The notes: a model not told the origin generated them from the letters alone. A stretch of 23,008 nt of DNA from DSM-111022 sp043424535 (GCA_043424535.1 JBHWOV010000070.1:1-23008); one strand, 5' to 3'. Positions 15,680 to 23,008 are shown, counted from the stretch's first letter. Numbers and translations: made by a program.

Positions 15680-16093
15680 ATGAATCAAGCGTTATTTGTA
15701 GGGAGATTAACACGTCCAGTTGTGGTTAAGCATTTAGATGCTGATACACGAGTCGTAAATAATCAATTAGCTGTTCAACGTTTACGGAGAAATCAACATG
15801 GTGAATTTATGACAGATTTTATACCCATTAGTGCTTGGGGAGGACTAGCTGATTTGATGGAGAAATATTGTGAAAAGGGTCAACAAATTGCAGTAAATGG
15901 TCGTATGCAAAGTCGTGATTATGATGATAAGACGGGTGTGAGGCATTATGTGGTTGAATGTGTTTTAGAAAATATCACTTTATTAAGTGGCGGTAAGCCA
16001 GCAAATCGTGATCAGTCGCCAAAAGAAGAGACAGTTGAAATAGACAGTGAGCAAGTTATGGAAAGTCTTGATATGACTTTAGCAGAAGATTAA
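15680..16093 (+). CDS. ssb: Single-stranded DNA-binding protein, short form without acidic tip
   Basis: A 137-residue SSB with an intact OB fold: MNQALFVGRLTRPVVVK, the PISAWGGLADLMEKY block with Trp53, and GQQIAVNGRMQSRDY. The tail from about residue 104 to 137 is short and charged and ends MTLAED, not the DDDLPF-type tip used to recruit partner proteins. It also lies outside the rpsF-ssb-rpsR locus where the essential SSB gene normally sits. Both points suggest a second, SsbB-like protein, which in Bacillus and Streptococcus serves competence; that role is inference and no other competence gene is nearby. AAGGAGGAG precedes the ATG. A terminator isolates it from the next operon. Confidence 0.93.
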   Translation: MNQALFVGRLTRPVVVKHLDADTRVVNNQLAVQRLRRNQHGEFMTDFIPISAWGGLADLMEKYCEKGQQIAVNGRMQSRDYDDKTGVRHYVVECVLENITLLSGGKPANRDQSPKEETVEIDSEQVMESLDMTLAED

Positions 16094-16110
16094 ATTTTAA
16101 TATTCTAAAT

Positions 16111-16147
16111 AAACTGAGTATCCATTGATTGGATACTCAGTTTTGTT
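16111..16147 (+). terminator. ssb terminator
   Basis: AAACTGAGTATCC (16111-16123) pairs perfectly with GGATACTCAGTTT (16131-16143) over 13 bp, with a 7-nt loop and TTTTGTT at the end. The A-rich left side would allow some bidirectional activity. Confidence 0.9.
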
Positions 16148-16192
16148 ATTTTAAGATGAGTAAGGATACCAGCATTCTGTTGAATGTTAAAC

Positions 16193-16226
16193 TTGAACCA
16201 AATAATTAAATCAAATATAGTATAAT
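16193..16226 (+). promoter_or_regulatory. Promoter of the two-component operon
   Basis: TTGAAC (16193-16198) is 17 bp from TATAGT (16216-16221). A perfect TATAAT overlaps just downstream (16221-16226) but is 22 bp from that -35. Either gives a short leader of about 14-20 nt before ATG 16247. Confidence 0.55.
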
Positions 16227-16246
16227 AAATGAAAGAGGTGAGTTTG

Positions 16247-16963
16247 ATGAATATTCTAATGATAGAAGATAATGAATCCGTAACAGAAATGATGAGTATG
16301 TTTTTTGAAAATGAAAACTATGAAGCAAGTTTTTATTATGATGGAGCAGAGGGCTTTCAAGCATTTAAGGATAATCCAGAGCAATGGGATATCGTCATTT
16401 TAGATTTGAATTTACCAGGAATGGATGGGATTCAAGTTTGTCGTGAAATGCGTAAAATATCTAAAGAAATCCCAATTATCATGTTAACTGCACGAGATTC
16501 TGAAAGTGATCAAGTCATAGGACTCGAAATGGGGGCAGATGATTATGTCACGAAACCGTTTAGTCCAATTACATTATTAGCGCGCATCAAAGCGCTCTAT
16601 CGTCGGGCACAAATTGTTCCAAGTGATAGGGAAGAGGGCGATGATGATGGCTTTGACATTAAAACAAATGTAATAAAAATTAATTCTTCAACGCGTGAAG
16701 CCTATTATAATGATACTTTGATTGAGAATTTGACACCGAAAGAATTTGATTTATTAATGACTTTCGCATCAGCTCCAAAACGCGTCTTTACCCGAGAAGA
16801 TTTACTCACAAGTTTATGGGAAGATCCCTTTTATGGTGATGAAAGAACGGTGGATGCTCACATCAAAAAATTACGACAAAAGATTGAAGTAGTGGGGCCA
16901 CAATTAATCCAGACGGTTTGGGGTGTCGGTTATAAATATGAAGAGATTGGTGACGATGAATGA
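16247..16963 (+). CDS. OmpR-family two-component response regulator
   Basis: A 238-residue regulator. The receiver domain has the acidic pair E7-D8, phospho-acceptor D53 (ILDLNLPGMDG), T81 (MLTARD) and K103 (VTKPF). The C-terminal winged helix (about 140-235) includes LTPKEFDLL, the recognition segment ERTVDAHIKKLRQKI, and WGVGYKYE. On activation it should bind promoter DNA as a dimer. ATG 16247 is chosen because AAAGAGGTGA lies just before it; the in-frame ATG 16229 coincides with the transcription start. Its TGA overlaps the kinase ATG by 4 bases (ATGA). Which named family it belongs to (SaeR-, HssR- or PhoP-like) cannot be settled by eye. Confidence 0.96.
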   Translation: MNILMIEDNESVTEMMSMFFENENYEASFYYDGAEGFQAFKDNPEQWDIVILDLNLPGMDGIQVCREMRKISKEIPIIMLTARDSESDQVIGLEMGADDYVTKPFSPITLLARIKALYRRAQIVPSDREEGDDDGFDIKTNVIKINSSTREAYYNDTLIENLTPKEFDLLMTFASAPKRVFTREDLLTSLWEDPFYGDERTVDAHIKKLRQKIEVVGPQLIQTVWGVGYKYEEIGDDE

Positions 16964-18372
16964 AAATTGTCTGGCAACAGATTATAGGGATGTTGCTAGT
17001 ATTGATTACAGCATTGATGATCATTGCTGTTCGAATTGAAAAATCTGTAACTCAAGAAATTACAGAAAATCGTCAAGAGCAACTAATTAACTATGGACAG
17101 AATATTGTTAGTAATAATTTCTCTCGAGAAGATTTAGTTAGAACATCTCAATTATTAGCGAGTGAAAATATCGTTATTCAAGTTTATTTACCCAATGGTC
17201 GAACAATTTATCCGACTTATGATCAGAAATTTAATGCTGATTTGGCAAAGGAAGATTTGGTTCGTTTAAATCGTGATGAAATGATCGGATTTAGGATAGA
17301 TAATCGATTGAATGCTGATAATGTCGAAGAACCCTATTTAACTGTCTACTTACCGCATCATGATGTAGGAGAGTTCCCAGATGGATTTATTAGTCTAGGA
17401 GCACCACTAGATGATTTAGAATCACGATTAACAGCAGTTAGAAAAGATATTTATACATCATTTATTTTAGCGATTTTTGTAGGGATTGTTTTGGCATTAT
17501 TCTATGCATTTTATCAAACACATAAAATAAAAAGATTGCAACAAGCTACTAGGGAAATTGCTTCTGGAAATTATGAAATTTCCATTGACGTCACGAGTCG
17601 AGATGAATTAGGCGATTTAGCACGTGATTTTGAAATAATGACATCTTCATTACGAAGTTCTCAAGAAGAAATCAGAAGACATGAAGACTTAAGACGTCAA
17701 TTTATGATGGATGCAGCTCATGAAATGCGTACACCATTGACAACAATGAAAGGGTTAATTGAAGGCTTGCAAAATGATATGATACCAGAGTCTCATAAGC
17801 AGCGAAGCTTAGAATTAATAGCGAAAGAAACAGATCGCTTAACCCGCTTAGTGAATGAGAATTTAGACTATGAACGTATTCGCACAAATCAGTATACACT
17901 CTCAAAAAGAGAAATTGATGCTCAGAAATTATTATCTGAAATCAAAGAACAAATGATGGTAAAAGCCAAAGAAAAAGATATTTGGATTACAGTCGAAGCA
18001 GAATCAGATCTTACTATTTGGGCAGATTATGATCGATTGAGACAGATTTTGATTAATCTCGTTAATAATGCGATTCAATTTTCCCATCAAAGTGAAGTTA
18101 AAATTAAAGCGCACTCACATGAAGAACAGGTTCAAATTGATATTATTGATCATGGGATAGGTATTGATCCAGATGATATTGAAAAAATTTGGGAACGTTT
18201 CTATAAAGCAGATATCTCTAGAAAAAATACAAAATATGGTGAATCAGGTATCGGCTTAGCTGTTGTCCATTCATTGGTAGAGGCACATGGCGGAAGCATT
18301 AATGTAGAAAGTAAGCCTGGCAAAGGTTCGATTTTCACGATTTATTTACCAAAAAGAGAGGAAGGAGAATAG
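16960..18372 (+). CDS. Membrane sensor histidine kinase
   Basis: A 470-residue kinase, partner of the regulator it overlaps. Transmembrane segment 1 covers about 5-24 and segment 2 about 166-188, leaving some 140 residues outside the cell as sensor. A HAMP linker (about 189-240) is followed by the HisKA H-box AAHEMRTPLTTMKG with phospho-acceptor His254, then the ATPase domain: N-box NNAIQFS (near 368), G1 DHGIGI (near 397) and G2 GESGIGLAVV (near 427). All catalytic boxes are intact. The outer domain shows no motif I recognise, so the signal is unknown. An oxidoreductase gene starts one base after its stop, hinting at redox or quinone stress as input or output. Confidence 0.95.
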   Translation: MKIVWQQIIGMLLVLITALMIIAVRIEKSVTQEITENRQEQLINYGQNIVSNNFSREDLVRTSQLLASENIVIQVYLPNGRTIYPTYDQKFNADLAKEDLVRLNRDEMIGFRIDNRLNADNVEEPYLTVYLPHHDVGEFPDGFISLGAPLDDLESRLTAVRKDIYTSFILAIFVGIVLALFYAFYQTHKIKRLQQATREIASGNYEISIDVTSRDELGDLARDFEIMTSSLRSSQEEIRRHEDLRRQFMMDAAHEMRTPLTTMKGLIEGLQNDMIPESHKQRSLELIAKETDRLTRLVNENLDYERIRTNQYTLSKREIDAQKLLSEIKEQMMVKAKEKDIWITVEAESDLTIWADYDRLRQILINLVNNAIQFSHQSEVKIKAHSHEEQVQIDIIDHGIGIDPDDIEKIWERFYKADISRKNTKYGESGIGLAVVHSLVEAHGGSINVESKPGKGSIFTIYLPKREEGE

Positions 18373-18373
18373 C

Positions 18374-19072
18374 ATGGTCAAAACACTGATTGTTATTGCA
18401 CATCCAGAACTGGATTCTTCAATGAGTCAACAGTTTTTAATTGAAAGTGGATTGCATTGGACAGATGTCGATTATTTAGATCTGGCATCTTTATATGCAT
18501 CAGATGAAATTAATATATCTGATGAGCGTGCACGTTTAATAAATTATGACCGTGTTTTTTTCCAATTTCCTTTGTATTGGTATCAAGCTCCAGCAATTCT
18601 TAAACATTGGTTAGATGATGTCTTTCCATTAGATTTTGGAGATGTTGAATTGATGCGTGCTCTTTCAGATAAAGAATTTGGTTTGATTGTAACAATTGGA
18701 CGTAAGGAAGAACATTTTCAAGCAGGCGGTCAAGAAAAGAGAACATTATCGGAAATGTTATCTCCCTTTGAAATGTTAGCAAATGCACTTGGCTGGCATT
18801 ACCTGCCTATTTTTAATATTCATCAATTTGATTATATGTCTGAAGAAGAAAAAATGACATTAATGATGCGCTATGCTTGCTATATAGAGACTGGTAATAA
18901 AACAAATGAAAATCAATATCATCAATATATTATTAATAAATTATTGGCACTTGAGGAAGAGAGTATTACTTTAGATGAGGAAAATAAGGTGATTTTTGAT
19001 CTCTTTACTGAGACACTTCAAGAACAATTGGAAGAATTTAACGAATTAATGACAATAACAGAGAAGTGGTAA
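18374..19072 (+). CDS. Flavodoxin-fold NAD(P)H oxidoreductase with C-terminal extension
   Basis: A 232-residue protein whose first 175 or so residues match the NAD(P)H:quinone oxidoreductase group (YwrO, KefF, MdaB). It shows the FMN phosphate loop IVIAHPELDSSMSQQF near the N-terminus, the family hallmark FQFPLYWYQAPAILKHWLD (about 62-80), and GGQEKRTLSEMLSPFEMLANALGW (about 117-140). Such enzymes reduce quinones or disulfides by two electrons. The relatives are usually 175-195 residues; here about 45-55 extra residues form a Glu-rich, probably helical tail. GAAGGAGA inside the kinase gene precedes ATG 18374. It is the third gene of the two-component operon, so it is likely controlled by that regulator. 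Confidence 0.88.
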   Translation: MVKTLIVIAHPELDSSMSQQFLIESGLHWTDVDYLDLASLYASDEINISDERARLINYDRVFFQFPLYWYQAPAILKHWLDDVFPLDFGDVELMRALSDKEFGLIVTIGRKEEHFQAGGQEKRTLSEMLSPFEMLANALGWHYLPIFNIHQFDYMSEEEKMTLMMRYACYIETGNKTNENQYHQYIINKLLALEEESITLDEENKVIFDLFTETLQEQLEEFNELMTITEKW

Positions 19073-19073
19073 T

Positions 19074-19241
19074 ATGACAGAATGGTCAAAACAATATATA
19101 AAACAATGGCAAAACATTGCGAAGAATTATCCAACAAAGGCACTTTTACATGAAGCTCAACGAGTGAGTGAAGCTCAACATCAAAGAATTGAGACTCAAA
19201 AAACAAAATTAGATGCATCTTCTTGGCAAAGGGAAGATTAA
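19074..19241 (+). CDS. 55-residue protein of unknown function
   Basis: ATG 19074 opens one base after the oxidoreductase stop codon and runs 55 codons to TAA at 19239-19241. The product begins MTEWSKQYIKQWQNIAKNYP and ends DASSWQRED. It is soluble-looking, rich in Gln, Lys, Glu and Trp, with a likely amphipathic helix throughout and no signal or membrane segment. I recognise no family. Support for a real gene: same strand, one-base gap, a purine-rich AGAAGTGG before the ATG, codon use like its neighbours, and an operon terminator 45 bp after its stop. It could be a small partner of the oxidoreductase or the kinase; this is inference. Confidence 0.65.
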   Translation: MTEWSKQYIKQWQNIAKNYPTKALLHEAQRVSEAQHQRIETQKTKLDASSWQRED

Positions 19242-19285
19242 TTTGATTTTCTTTGTTTGTAACATTTAATATTTTAAAATTAATG

Positions 19286-19322
19286 AGTAACACGATCTGA
19301 GTTAAGACGTGTTACTTTTTTT
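19286..19322 (+). terminator. Terminator of the two-component operon
   Basis: AGTAACACG (19286-19294) pairs with CGTGTTACT (19308-19316) over 9 bp with a 13-nt loop. Seven T residues follow (19316-19322). Confidence 0.85.
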
Positions 19323-19404
19323 ATTGAGCTCATTTATAACATGTCGAAAGAATATTTCATTTATGTGATTAATATTACAATTTGATTTCTGATTTGAAAT
19401 TAGA

Positions 19405-19432
19405 TTGTCGTGAGAATTTATCTTGATATAAT
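19405..19432 (+). promoter_or_regulatory. Promoter of the LysM-peptidase gene
   Basis: TATAAT (19427-19432) is preceded by TGA (19424-19426), an extended -10. A fair -35, TTGTCG (19405-19410), lies 16 bp upstream. The leader would be about 23 nt and contains TAGGAGG. Confidence 0.7.
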
Positions 19433-19461
19433 AATATGGAAGTTTAATATAGGAGGTTACT

Positions 19462-21438
19462 ATGTTTAAGGATAAATTGTCAAAAAGCGCAATGTTAGCA
19501 GTATCATTATTTAGTGTTCCTTTCATTTTAAATACTCAATCTATTTCCGCACAAGAGAGTGTGGAATATGAAGTATCAGATTTAGAAATTTTGGATAATG
19601 AGACGAAGACAGTGGGGAATGAGACCATCTCCGCTGAGGTAGTGTCTCAATCAGAATCTAGTCGCCAAGAAATAACTGAAGAACCAGAGATTGAAGCAGG
19701 GGTCACAGATACAGTGTCTGAGGAACAAGACATGATAGCTGAATCTGAATCGCTAGATGAAACTGCGGTCGAAACACAAGAATCAGAAGAAGAGTTGCAT
19801 TCTGAGTCGGTTAATGAAGAGACAGAGGATACTCCGACTGTCGAAGAAGATACTACATCATTCGAGCAACCAATGCATATCACTGCAAAAGGTAATACAA
19901 TTACAGAACCAAAAAAATATGCAGTGAAACACGGTGATACATTATATCGCATTGCTTTGAATAATGGCGTTACCATCCAAGAATTAAAAGACTGGAATAA
20001 ACTGTCATCAAACATGTTATATTCTGGAACACAATTAATCGTTTCTAAACCACAATTTACTCCAGGAATTGATCAATCATCCAATTCAATTCAAAGACCT
20101 GTAACTTATACAGTAACTCCTGGAGATTATTTATATAAAATTGCTAAAAATTTCAATGTTTCAATTGATGATATTAAGCGTTGGAATAATTTGCAATCAA
20201 ATATTTTATATAGTGGTACGGTTCTAAAAGTTTCTGCGCCTCAGCATACTGTCCCAATAGAAAAACCAGCTGCTCCAGAGGTAACAACACCAGAAGTAGC
20301 AAATGCTACTTATACCGTGTCACGTGGTGATACATTATATCGCATTGCGACGAAACATAATATCACGCTGGCACAATTACGTAGTTGGAATAATATTTCA
20401 ACGAATTTAATTAATCCAGGACAAAAATTAATCGTATCACAAACGACTAAACCAGCAAATCCTAAACCAGAAGCACCAGCAACACCTAAACCACAACCGA
20501 AGCCCGAAGTTGATACAAAATCAGCTGCATCTTATACGGTTGTTCGAGGAGATACCCTTTACAAGATTGCTCAACGCAATAATATTTCTATATCTCAATT
20601 GAGAGAATGGAATAAACTATCGGGTAATCTTATTACACCTGGCCAACAATTAGTTGTTTCGTCTGGTAATAGTACTTCTTCAGAAATTAAAGTAGAAGCA
20701 CCTACTAATGTGACAAATGCGCAAACGCATGTTTTTAAAACGGGCGATACATTATACAGTGTGTCACAAAAATACGGTGTAACGATTTCCGACTTGAAGA
20801 AATGGAATAATTTAAAGAGTAACTTAGTAGCAGTAAATCAACATTTGTATGTCGCTAATCCTAAATTAGCTGTCCGTAAAACATCTCAAGTGTTACCATC
20901 AAAAGATCCATTAGTAGCAGGATACAAACAGTTGGATGTGCCATTACTTAGCCAATTCGACCCTGCATGGAAGAATCATCGTTATGGGAATGATGTGAGT
21001 CGGACAATTTGGGAAAATGGATGTGCGATCGCTTCATTAGCGATGATTGATTCATATTTATCTGGTCAGCATGTTTCTCCTGCAACAGTTGCTGATTGGG
21101 CAGGTTTAGATCATTATGTTTGGGGTGTTGGTACGGCTTGGTCAGCTTTCCCATCTTTTGCAAAATATAGAGGTTACAATATTGTAAACCATGGTCAAAA
21201 TGTTGATGCAGCCCTACGAGCAGTTCAAAACGGCTCTGTCGGTTTAGCATCTGTTAAACCTGGTCATTTTATCAATGGAGGACATATTATGGTTCTTCGA
21301 GGCTATGATCAAGGTTCTGTATTTGTCAATGATCCTTATGATAATCCAAATAGAACAAGACAAAATAGTTTTATCGGACATTCAGATCAATATTTAAGAC
21401 AAGATGCGGTGGGACTATGGACATTTTCTAAAAAATAA
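19462..21438 (+). CDS. Secreted five-LysM protein with C39-like cysteine peptidase domain
   Basis: A 658-residue exported protein. Residues 1-30 form a signal peptide (KDKLSK, hydrophobic core, likely cleavage after SISA). Residues about 32-145 are low-complexity, rich in Glu, Ser and Thr. Five LysM domains follow, starting near 153, 215, 283, 357 and 422, each with GD-x-LY and an N-x-LxxGQ-like end; they should bind peptidoglycan. Residues about 488-658 are a peptidase_C39_2-like domain with candidate catalytic Cys521 (ENGCAIASLAM), His608 (GGHIMVLRGY) and Asp624 (VNDPYDNP). The substrate may be wall peptide or a surface protein. There is no LPxTG anchor. TAGGAGG lies 5 bp before the ATG; the gene is monocistronic. 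Confidence 0.9.
   Translation: MFKDKLSKSAMLAVSLFSVPFILNTQSISAQESVEYEVSDLEILDNETKTVGNETISAEVVSQSESSRQEITEEPEIEAGVTDTVSEEQDMIAESESLDETAVETQESEEELHSESVNEETEDTPTVEEDTTSFEQPMHITAKGNTITEPKKYAVKHGDTLYRIALNNGVTIQELKDWNKLSSNMLYSGTQLIVSKPQFTPGIDQSSNSIQRPVTYTVTPGDYLYKIAKNFNVSIDDIKRWNNLQSNILYSGTVLKVSAPQHTVPIEKPAAPEVTTPEVANATYTVSRGDTLYRIATKHNITLAQLRSWNNISTNLINPGQKLIVSQTTKPANPKPEAPATPKPQPKPEVDTKSAASYTVVRGDTLYKIAQRNNISISQLREWNKLSGNLITPGQQLVVSSGNSTSSEIKVEAPTNVTNAQTHVFKTGDTLYSVSQKYGVTISDLKKWNNLKSNLVAVNQHLYVANPKLAVRKTSQVLPSKDPLVAGYKQLDVPLLSQFDPAWKNHRYGNDVSRTIWENGCAIASLAMIDSYLSGQHVSPATVADWAGLDHYVWGVGTAWSAFPSFAKYRGYNIVNHGQNVDAALRAVQNGSVGLASVKPGHFINGGHIMVLRGYDQGSVFVNDPYDNPNRTRQNSFIGHSDQYLRQDAVGLWTFSKK
19933..20348 (+). 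repeat. 23-bp exact direct repeat in LysM units 1 and 3
   Basis: Positions 19933-19955 and 20326-20348 are identical, beginning GGTGATACATTATATCGC. They encode the GDTLYRIA part of LysM 1 and LysM 3. The offset is 393 bp, exactly 131 codons, so recombination between them would remove or add two LysM units in frame. Confidence 0.85.
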
Positions 21439-21440
21439 AT

Positions 21441-21481
21441 AAAAAGGATTGAAGGTTCTTACTGACCTTCAATCCTTTTTT
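21441..21481. terminator. Bidirectional terminator between the LysM gene and tyrS
   Basis: A perfect 16-bp stem (21441-21456 with 21465-21480), core GGATTGAAGGT, has an 8-nt loop. It is flanked by AAAAA on the left and TTTTTT on the right, so it serves the rightward LysM gene and the leftward tyrS alike. Confidence 0.9.
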
Positions 21482-21516
21482 ATATGCTCTTCATTCGAAA
21501 TGATAAGAATATATTT

Positions 21517-22779
21517 TTAATCATTTAAAGTGACAAGATAATAATTTTTCTTTCCACGGCGAACGATAAAATATTTATCGCCAATAGCATCTTGTTTTGT
21601 TAGTTCATAATCGACGTCAGATATTTTATGTCCATTAATAGAAATAGCACCATCAGAGACGAATTCACGTGCCTGACGACGAGAATTTACAATGCCAGTA
21701 TCTACAAGCCACACTGGTAGATTCGCTGGTAGAATAGCAGCAGTAAATTGTGGCATATTTTGGAAGCCTTGTTCAATTTGACGTGGAGATAATTGACTCA
21801 CATCACCAGTAAACAATGCATCAGATATTTGTTGTGCATCTTGAAGTGCTTCTTCACCATGAACAAAACGTGTGATTTCTTCAGCCAATCGTTTTTGCCC
21901 GACTCTTAAATGAGGATTCTCTTCGACTTCTTTACCAATAGCCAATATTTCATCTTTTTCTAAGAAAGTGAAATATTTTAAAAAATTCACAACATCGTCA
22001 TCTTGTTGATTGATCCAAAATTGATAGAATTCATAAGGCGTTGTTTGTTCAGGATCTAGCCAAATCGCATTTCCTGCTGATTTACCAAATTTCGTCCCAT
22101 CTGATTTTGTCATTAGAGGAATCGTGAGGCCATAAGCTTCTGCTTCAGGTCCTTCCATGCGACGAATGAAATCCAGCCCCGCGGTAATATTTCCCCATTG
22201 ATCAGCTCCGCCTACTTGTAATTGAACATCCATATTTTTAAAGAGATAGTGGAAATCAATAGATTGTAGAATTTGATATGTAAATTCAGTAAAAGAAATA
22301 CCTGTCTCTAAACGACTAGCTACAATGTCTTTGGCTAACATGACATTCACATTAAAGTGTTTACCATAGTCTCTTAAGAAATCGAGCAATGATAGTTTAC
22401 TTAACCAGTCATAATTATTAACAATTTCAAATTGGTGCTCACCTTCTTTATTGAAGATAGAGGTCATTTGATGTGTTAATTTACGAGCATTTTCTTTTAC
22501 TACATCCATAGTTTGTAATGTCCGCTCACTTGAACGTCCAGAAGGATCTCCGATGGAACCAGTAGCTCCTCCGATGACTACTATGGGTTGATGTCCTGCT
22601 AATTGAAATCTTTTTAAAATCATAAAAGGAATCAAATGCCCGATATGCATTGAGTCTCCTGTAGGATCAACACCACAATATAATTTGATCGATTTATTTT
22701 CAGTTAATTTTTCTAAACCATCAGCATCTGTTTGCTGATTGATGGCACCGCGCCACTCAAGGTCCTTTATAATAGACAC
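21517..22779 (-). CDS. tyrS: Tyrosyl-tRNA synthetase
   Basis: A 420-residue class I aminoacyl-tRNA synthetase that charges tRNA-Tyr. The nucleotide-binding HIGH motif is H45-IGH48, and the second catalytic motif is KFGKS (230-234). The block QVGGADQWGNITAG (188-201) binds tyrosine. A C-terminal S4 RNA-binding domain covers about 353-415. This is the TyrS rather than the TyrZ form, judged by HIGH and KFGKS; that split is from memory. The start is GTG 22779, set by TAGGAG seven bases upstream; an ATG one base earlier is out of frame and ends after four codons. Its promoter lies close upstream and leaves no room for a T-box leader. Confidence 0.97.
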   Translation of the reverse strand: MSIIKDLEWRGAINQQTDADGLEKLTENKSIKLYCGVDPTGDSMHIGHLIPFMILKRFQLAGHQPIVVIGGATGSIGDPSGRSSERTLQTMDVVKENARKLTHQMTSIFNKEGEHQFEIVNNYDWLSKLSLLDFLRDYGKHFNVNVMLAKDIVASRLETGISFTEFTYQILQSIDFHYLFKNMDVQLQVGGADQWGNITAGLDFIRRMEGPEAEAYGLTIPLMTKSDGTKFGKSAGNAIWLDPEQTTPYEFYQFWINQQDDDVVNFLKYFTFLEKDEILAIGKEVEENPHLRVGQKRLAEEITRFVHGEEALQDAQQISDALFTGDVSQLSPRQIEQGFQNMPQFTAAILPANLPVWLVDTGIVNSRRQAREFVSDGAISINGHKISDVDYELTKQDAIGDKYFIVRRGKKNYYLVTLND

Positions 22780-22814
22780 ATTATCACTCCTAATTAAATT
22801 TTCTCTCGTTATCC

Positions 22815-22843
22815 ATTATATGAATTATGAAAACTATTAGCAA
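22815..22843 (-). promoter_or_regulatory. tyrS: Sigma-A promoter of tyrS
   Basis: On the minus strand, TTGCTA (22843-22838) is 17 bp from TATAAT (22820-22815). Transcription should start near 22808, giving a leader of about 29 nt before the GTG. The remaining 165 bp to the window edge show no gene and no RNA motif I recognise. Confidence 0.7.
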
Positions 22844-23008
22844 TGCTGAAACTAGATTAAATTGAGATACTTATGCTGTAAATAGAAGATTTACTTAAAT
22901 TACAATCGTGTTACAAATAGTATACGAATCGAAGAAAATGGCCTTTATTCTTAATCTATGTGTTATTATCTTATCAGTCGCAAAAATCGCTAGAAAAATT
23001 AAAACAAT

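Noticed and set aside
19647..20015. 122-codon leftward Ser-rich frame inside the LysM gene
   Set aside because: It is the mirror of the E/S/T-rich region of the real protein and arises from its biased codons.
22743..22755. T-box-like TGGCACCGCG on the plus strand
   Set aside because: It is the complement of the tyrS codons for residues W9-RGAI, on the wrong strand for tyrS and without a specifier stem or antiterminator around it.
22779..22781. ATG one base before the tyrS GTG as the true start
   Set aside because: It is out of frame with TyrS and stops after four codons (MCLL).

Overview
The window is an AT-rich stretch of a Gram-positive chromosome. Gene content and order point to Lactobacillales: uvrA, a liaX/liaY-like pair, hprK-lgt-gpsA-trxB, a phosphoglucomutase gene, then rapZ-yvcK-whiA. 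Strong AGGAGG-type ribosome binding sites and TGnTATAAT (extended -10) promoters support this. The family cannot be fixed by reading alone. An Aerococcaceae- or Enterococcaceae-like relative is my best guess, and this is inference.

Layout. Positions 1-1018 are the right-hand part of an ISL3-family insertion sequence; its transposase runs off the left edge. A leftward CPBP-family membrane protease gene follows, with a well-formed promoter, and is divergent from uvrA. The uvrA promoter carries a full match to the Gram-positive LexA/DinR operator, so SOS control is likely. After a terminator come a LiaX-like coiled-coil/beta-helix protein and a LiaY-like PspC protein (cell-envelope stress). A further terminator and promoter lead into the tightly coupled hprK-lgt-gpsA-trxB operon: carbon catabolite control, lipoprotein lipidation, glycerol-3-phosphate synthesis and thiol redox. 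pgcA stands alone between its own promoter and a very stable terminator. rapZ-yvcK-whiA forms the next operon, followed by an ssb gene whose product lacks the usual acidic C-terminal tip.

From 16.2 to 19.3 kb lies a four-gene operon: an OmpR-type response regulator, a membrane histidine kinase, a flavodoxin-fold NAD(P)H oxidoreductase with an unusual C-terminal extension, and a 55-residue protein of unknown function starting one base after it. A secreted protein with five LysM domains and a C-terminal C39-like cysteine peptidase domain follows. It converges on tyrS, read leftward, across a 16-bp bidirectional terminator.

Most of the window is conserved housekeeping sequence. No CRISPR array, tRNA, rRNA, riboswitch or prophage was recognised. 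The parts least explained by known biology are the kinase/regulator/oxidoreductase/55-aa operon, the liaXY pair without liaZ, the LysM-peptidase protein, and several inverted repeats near promoters.
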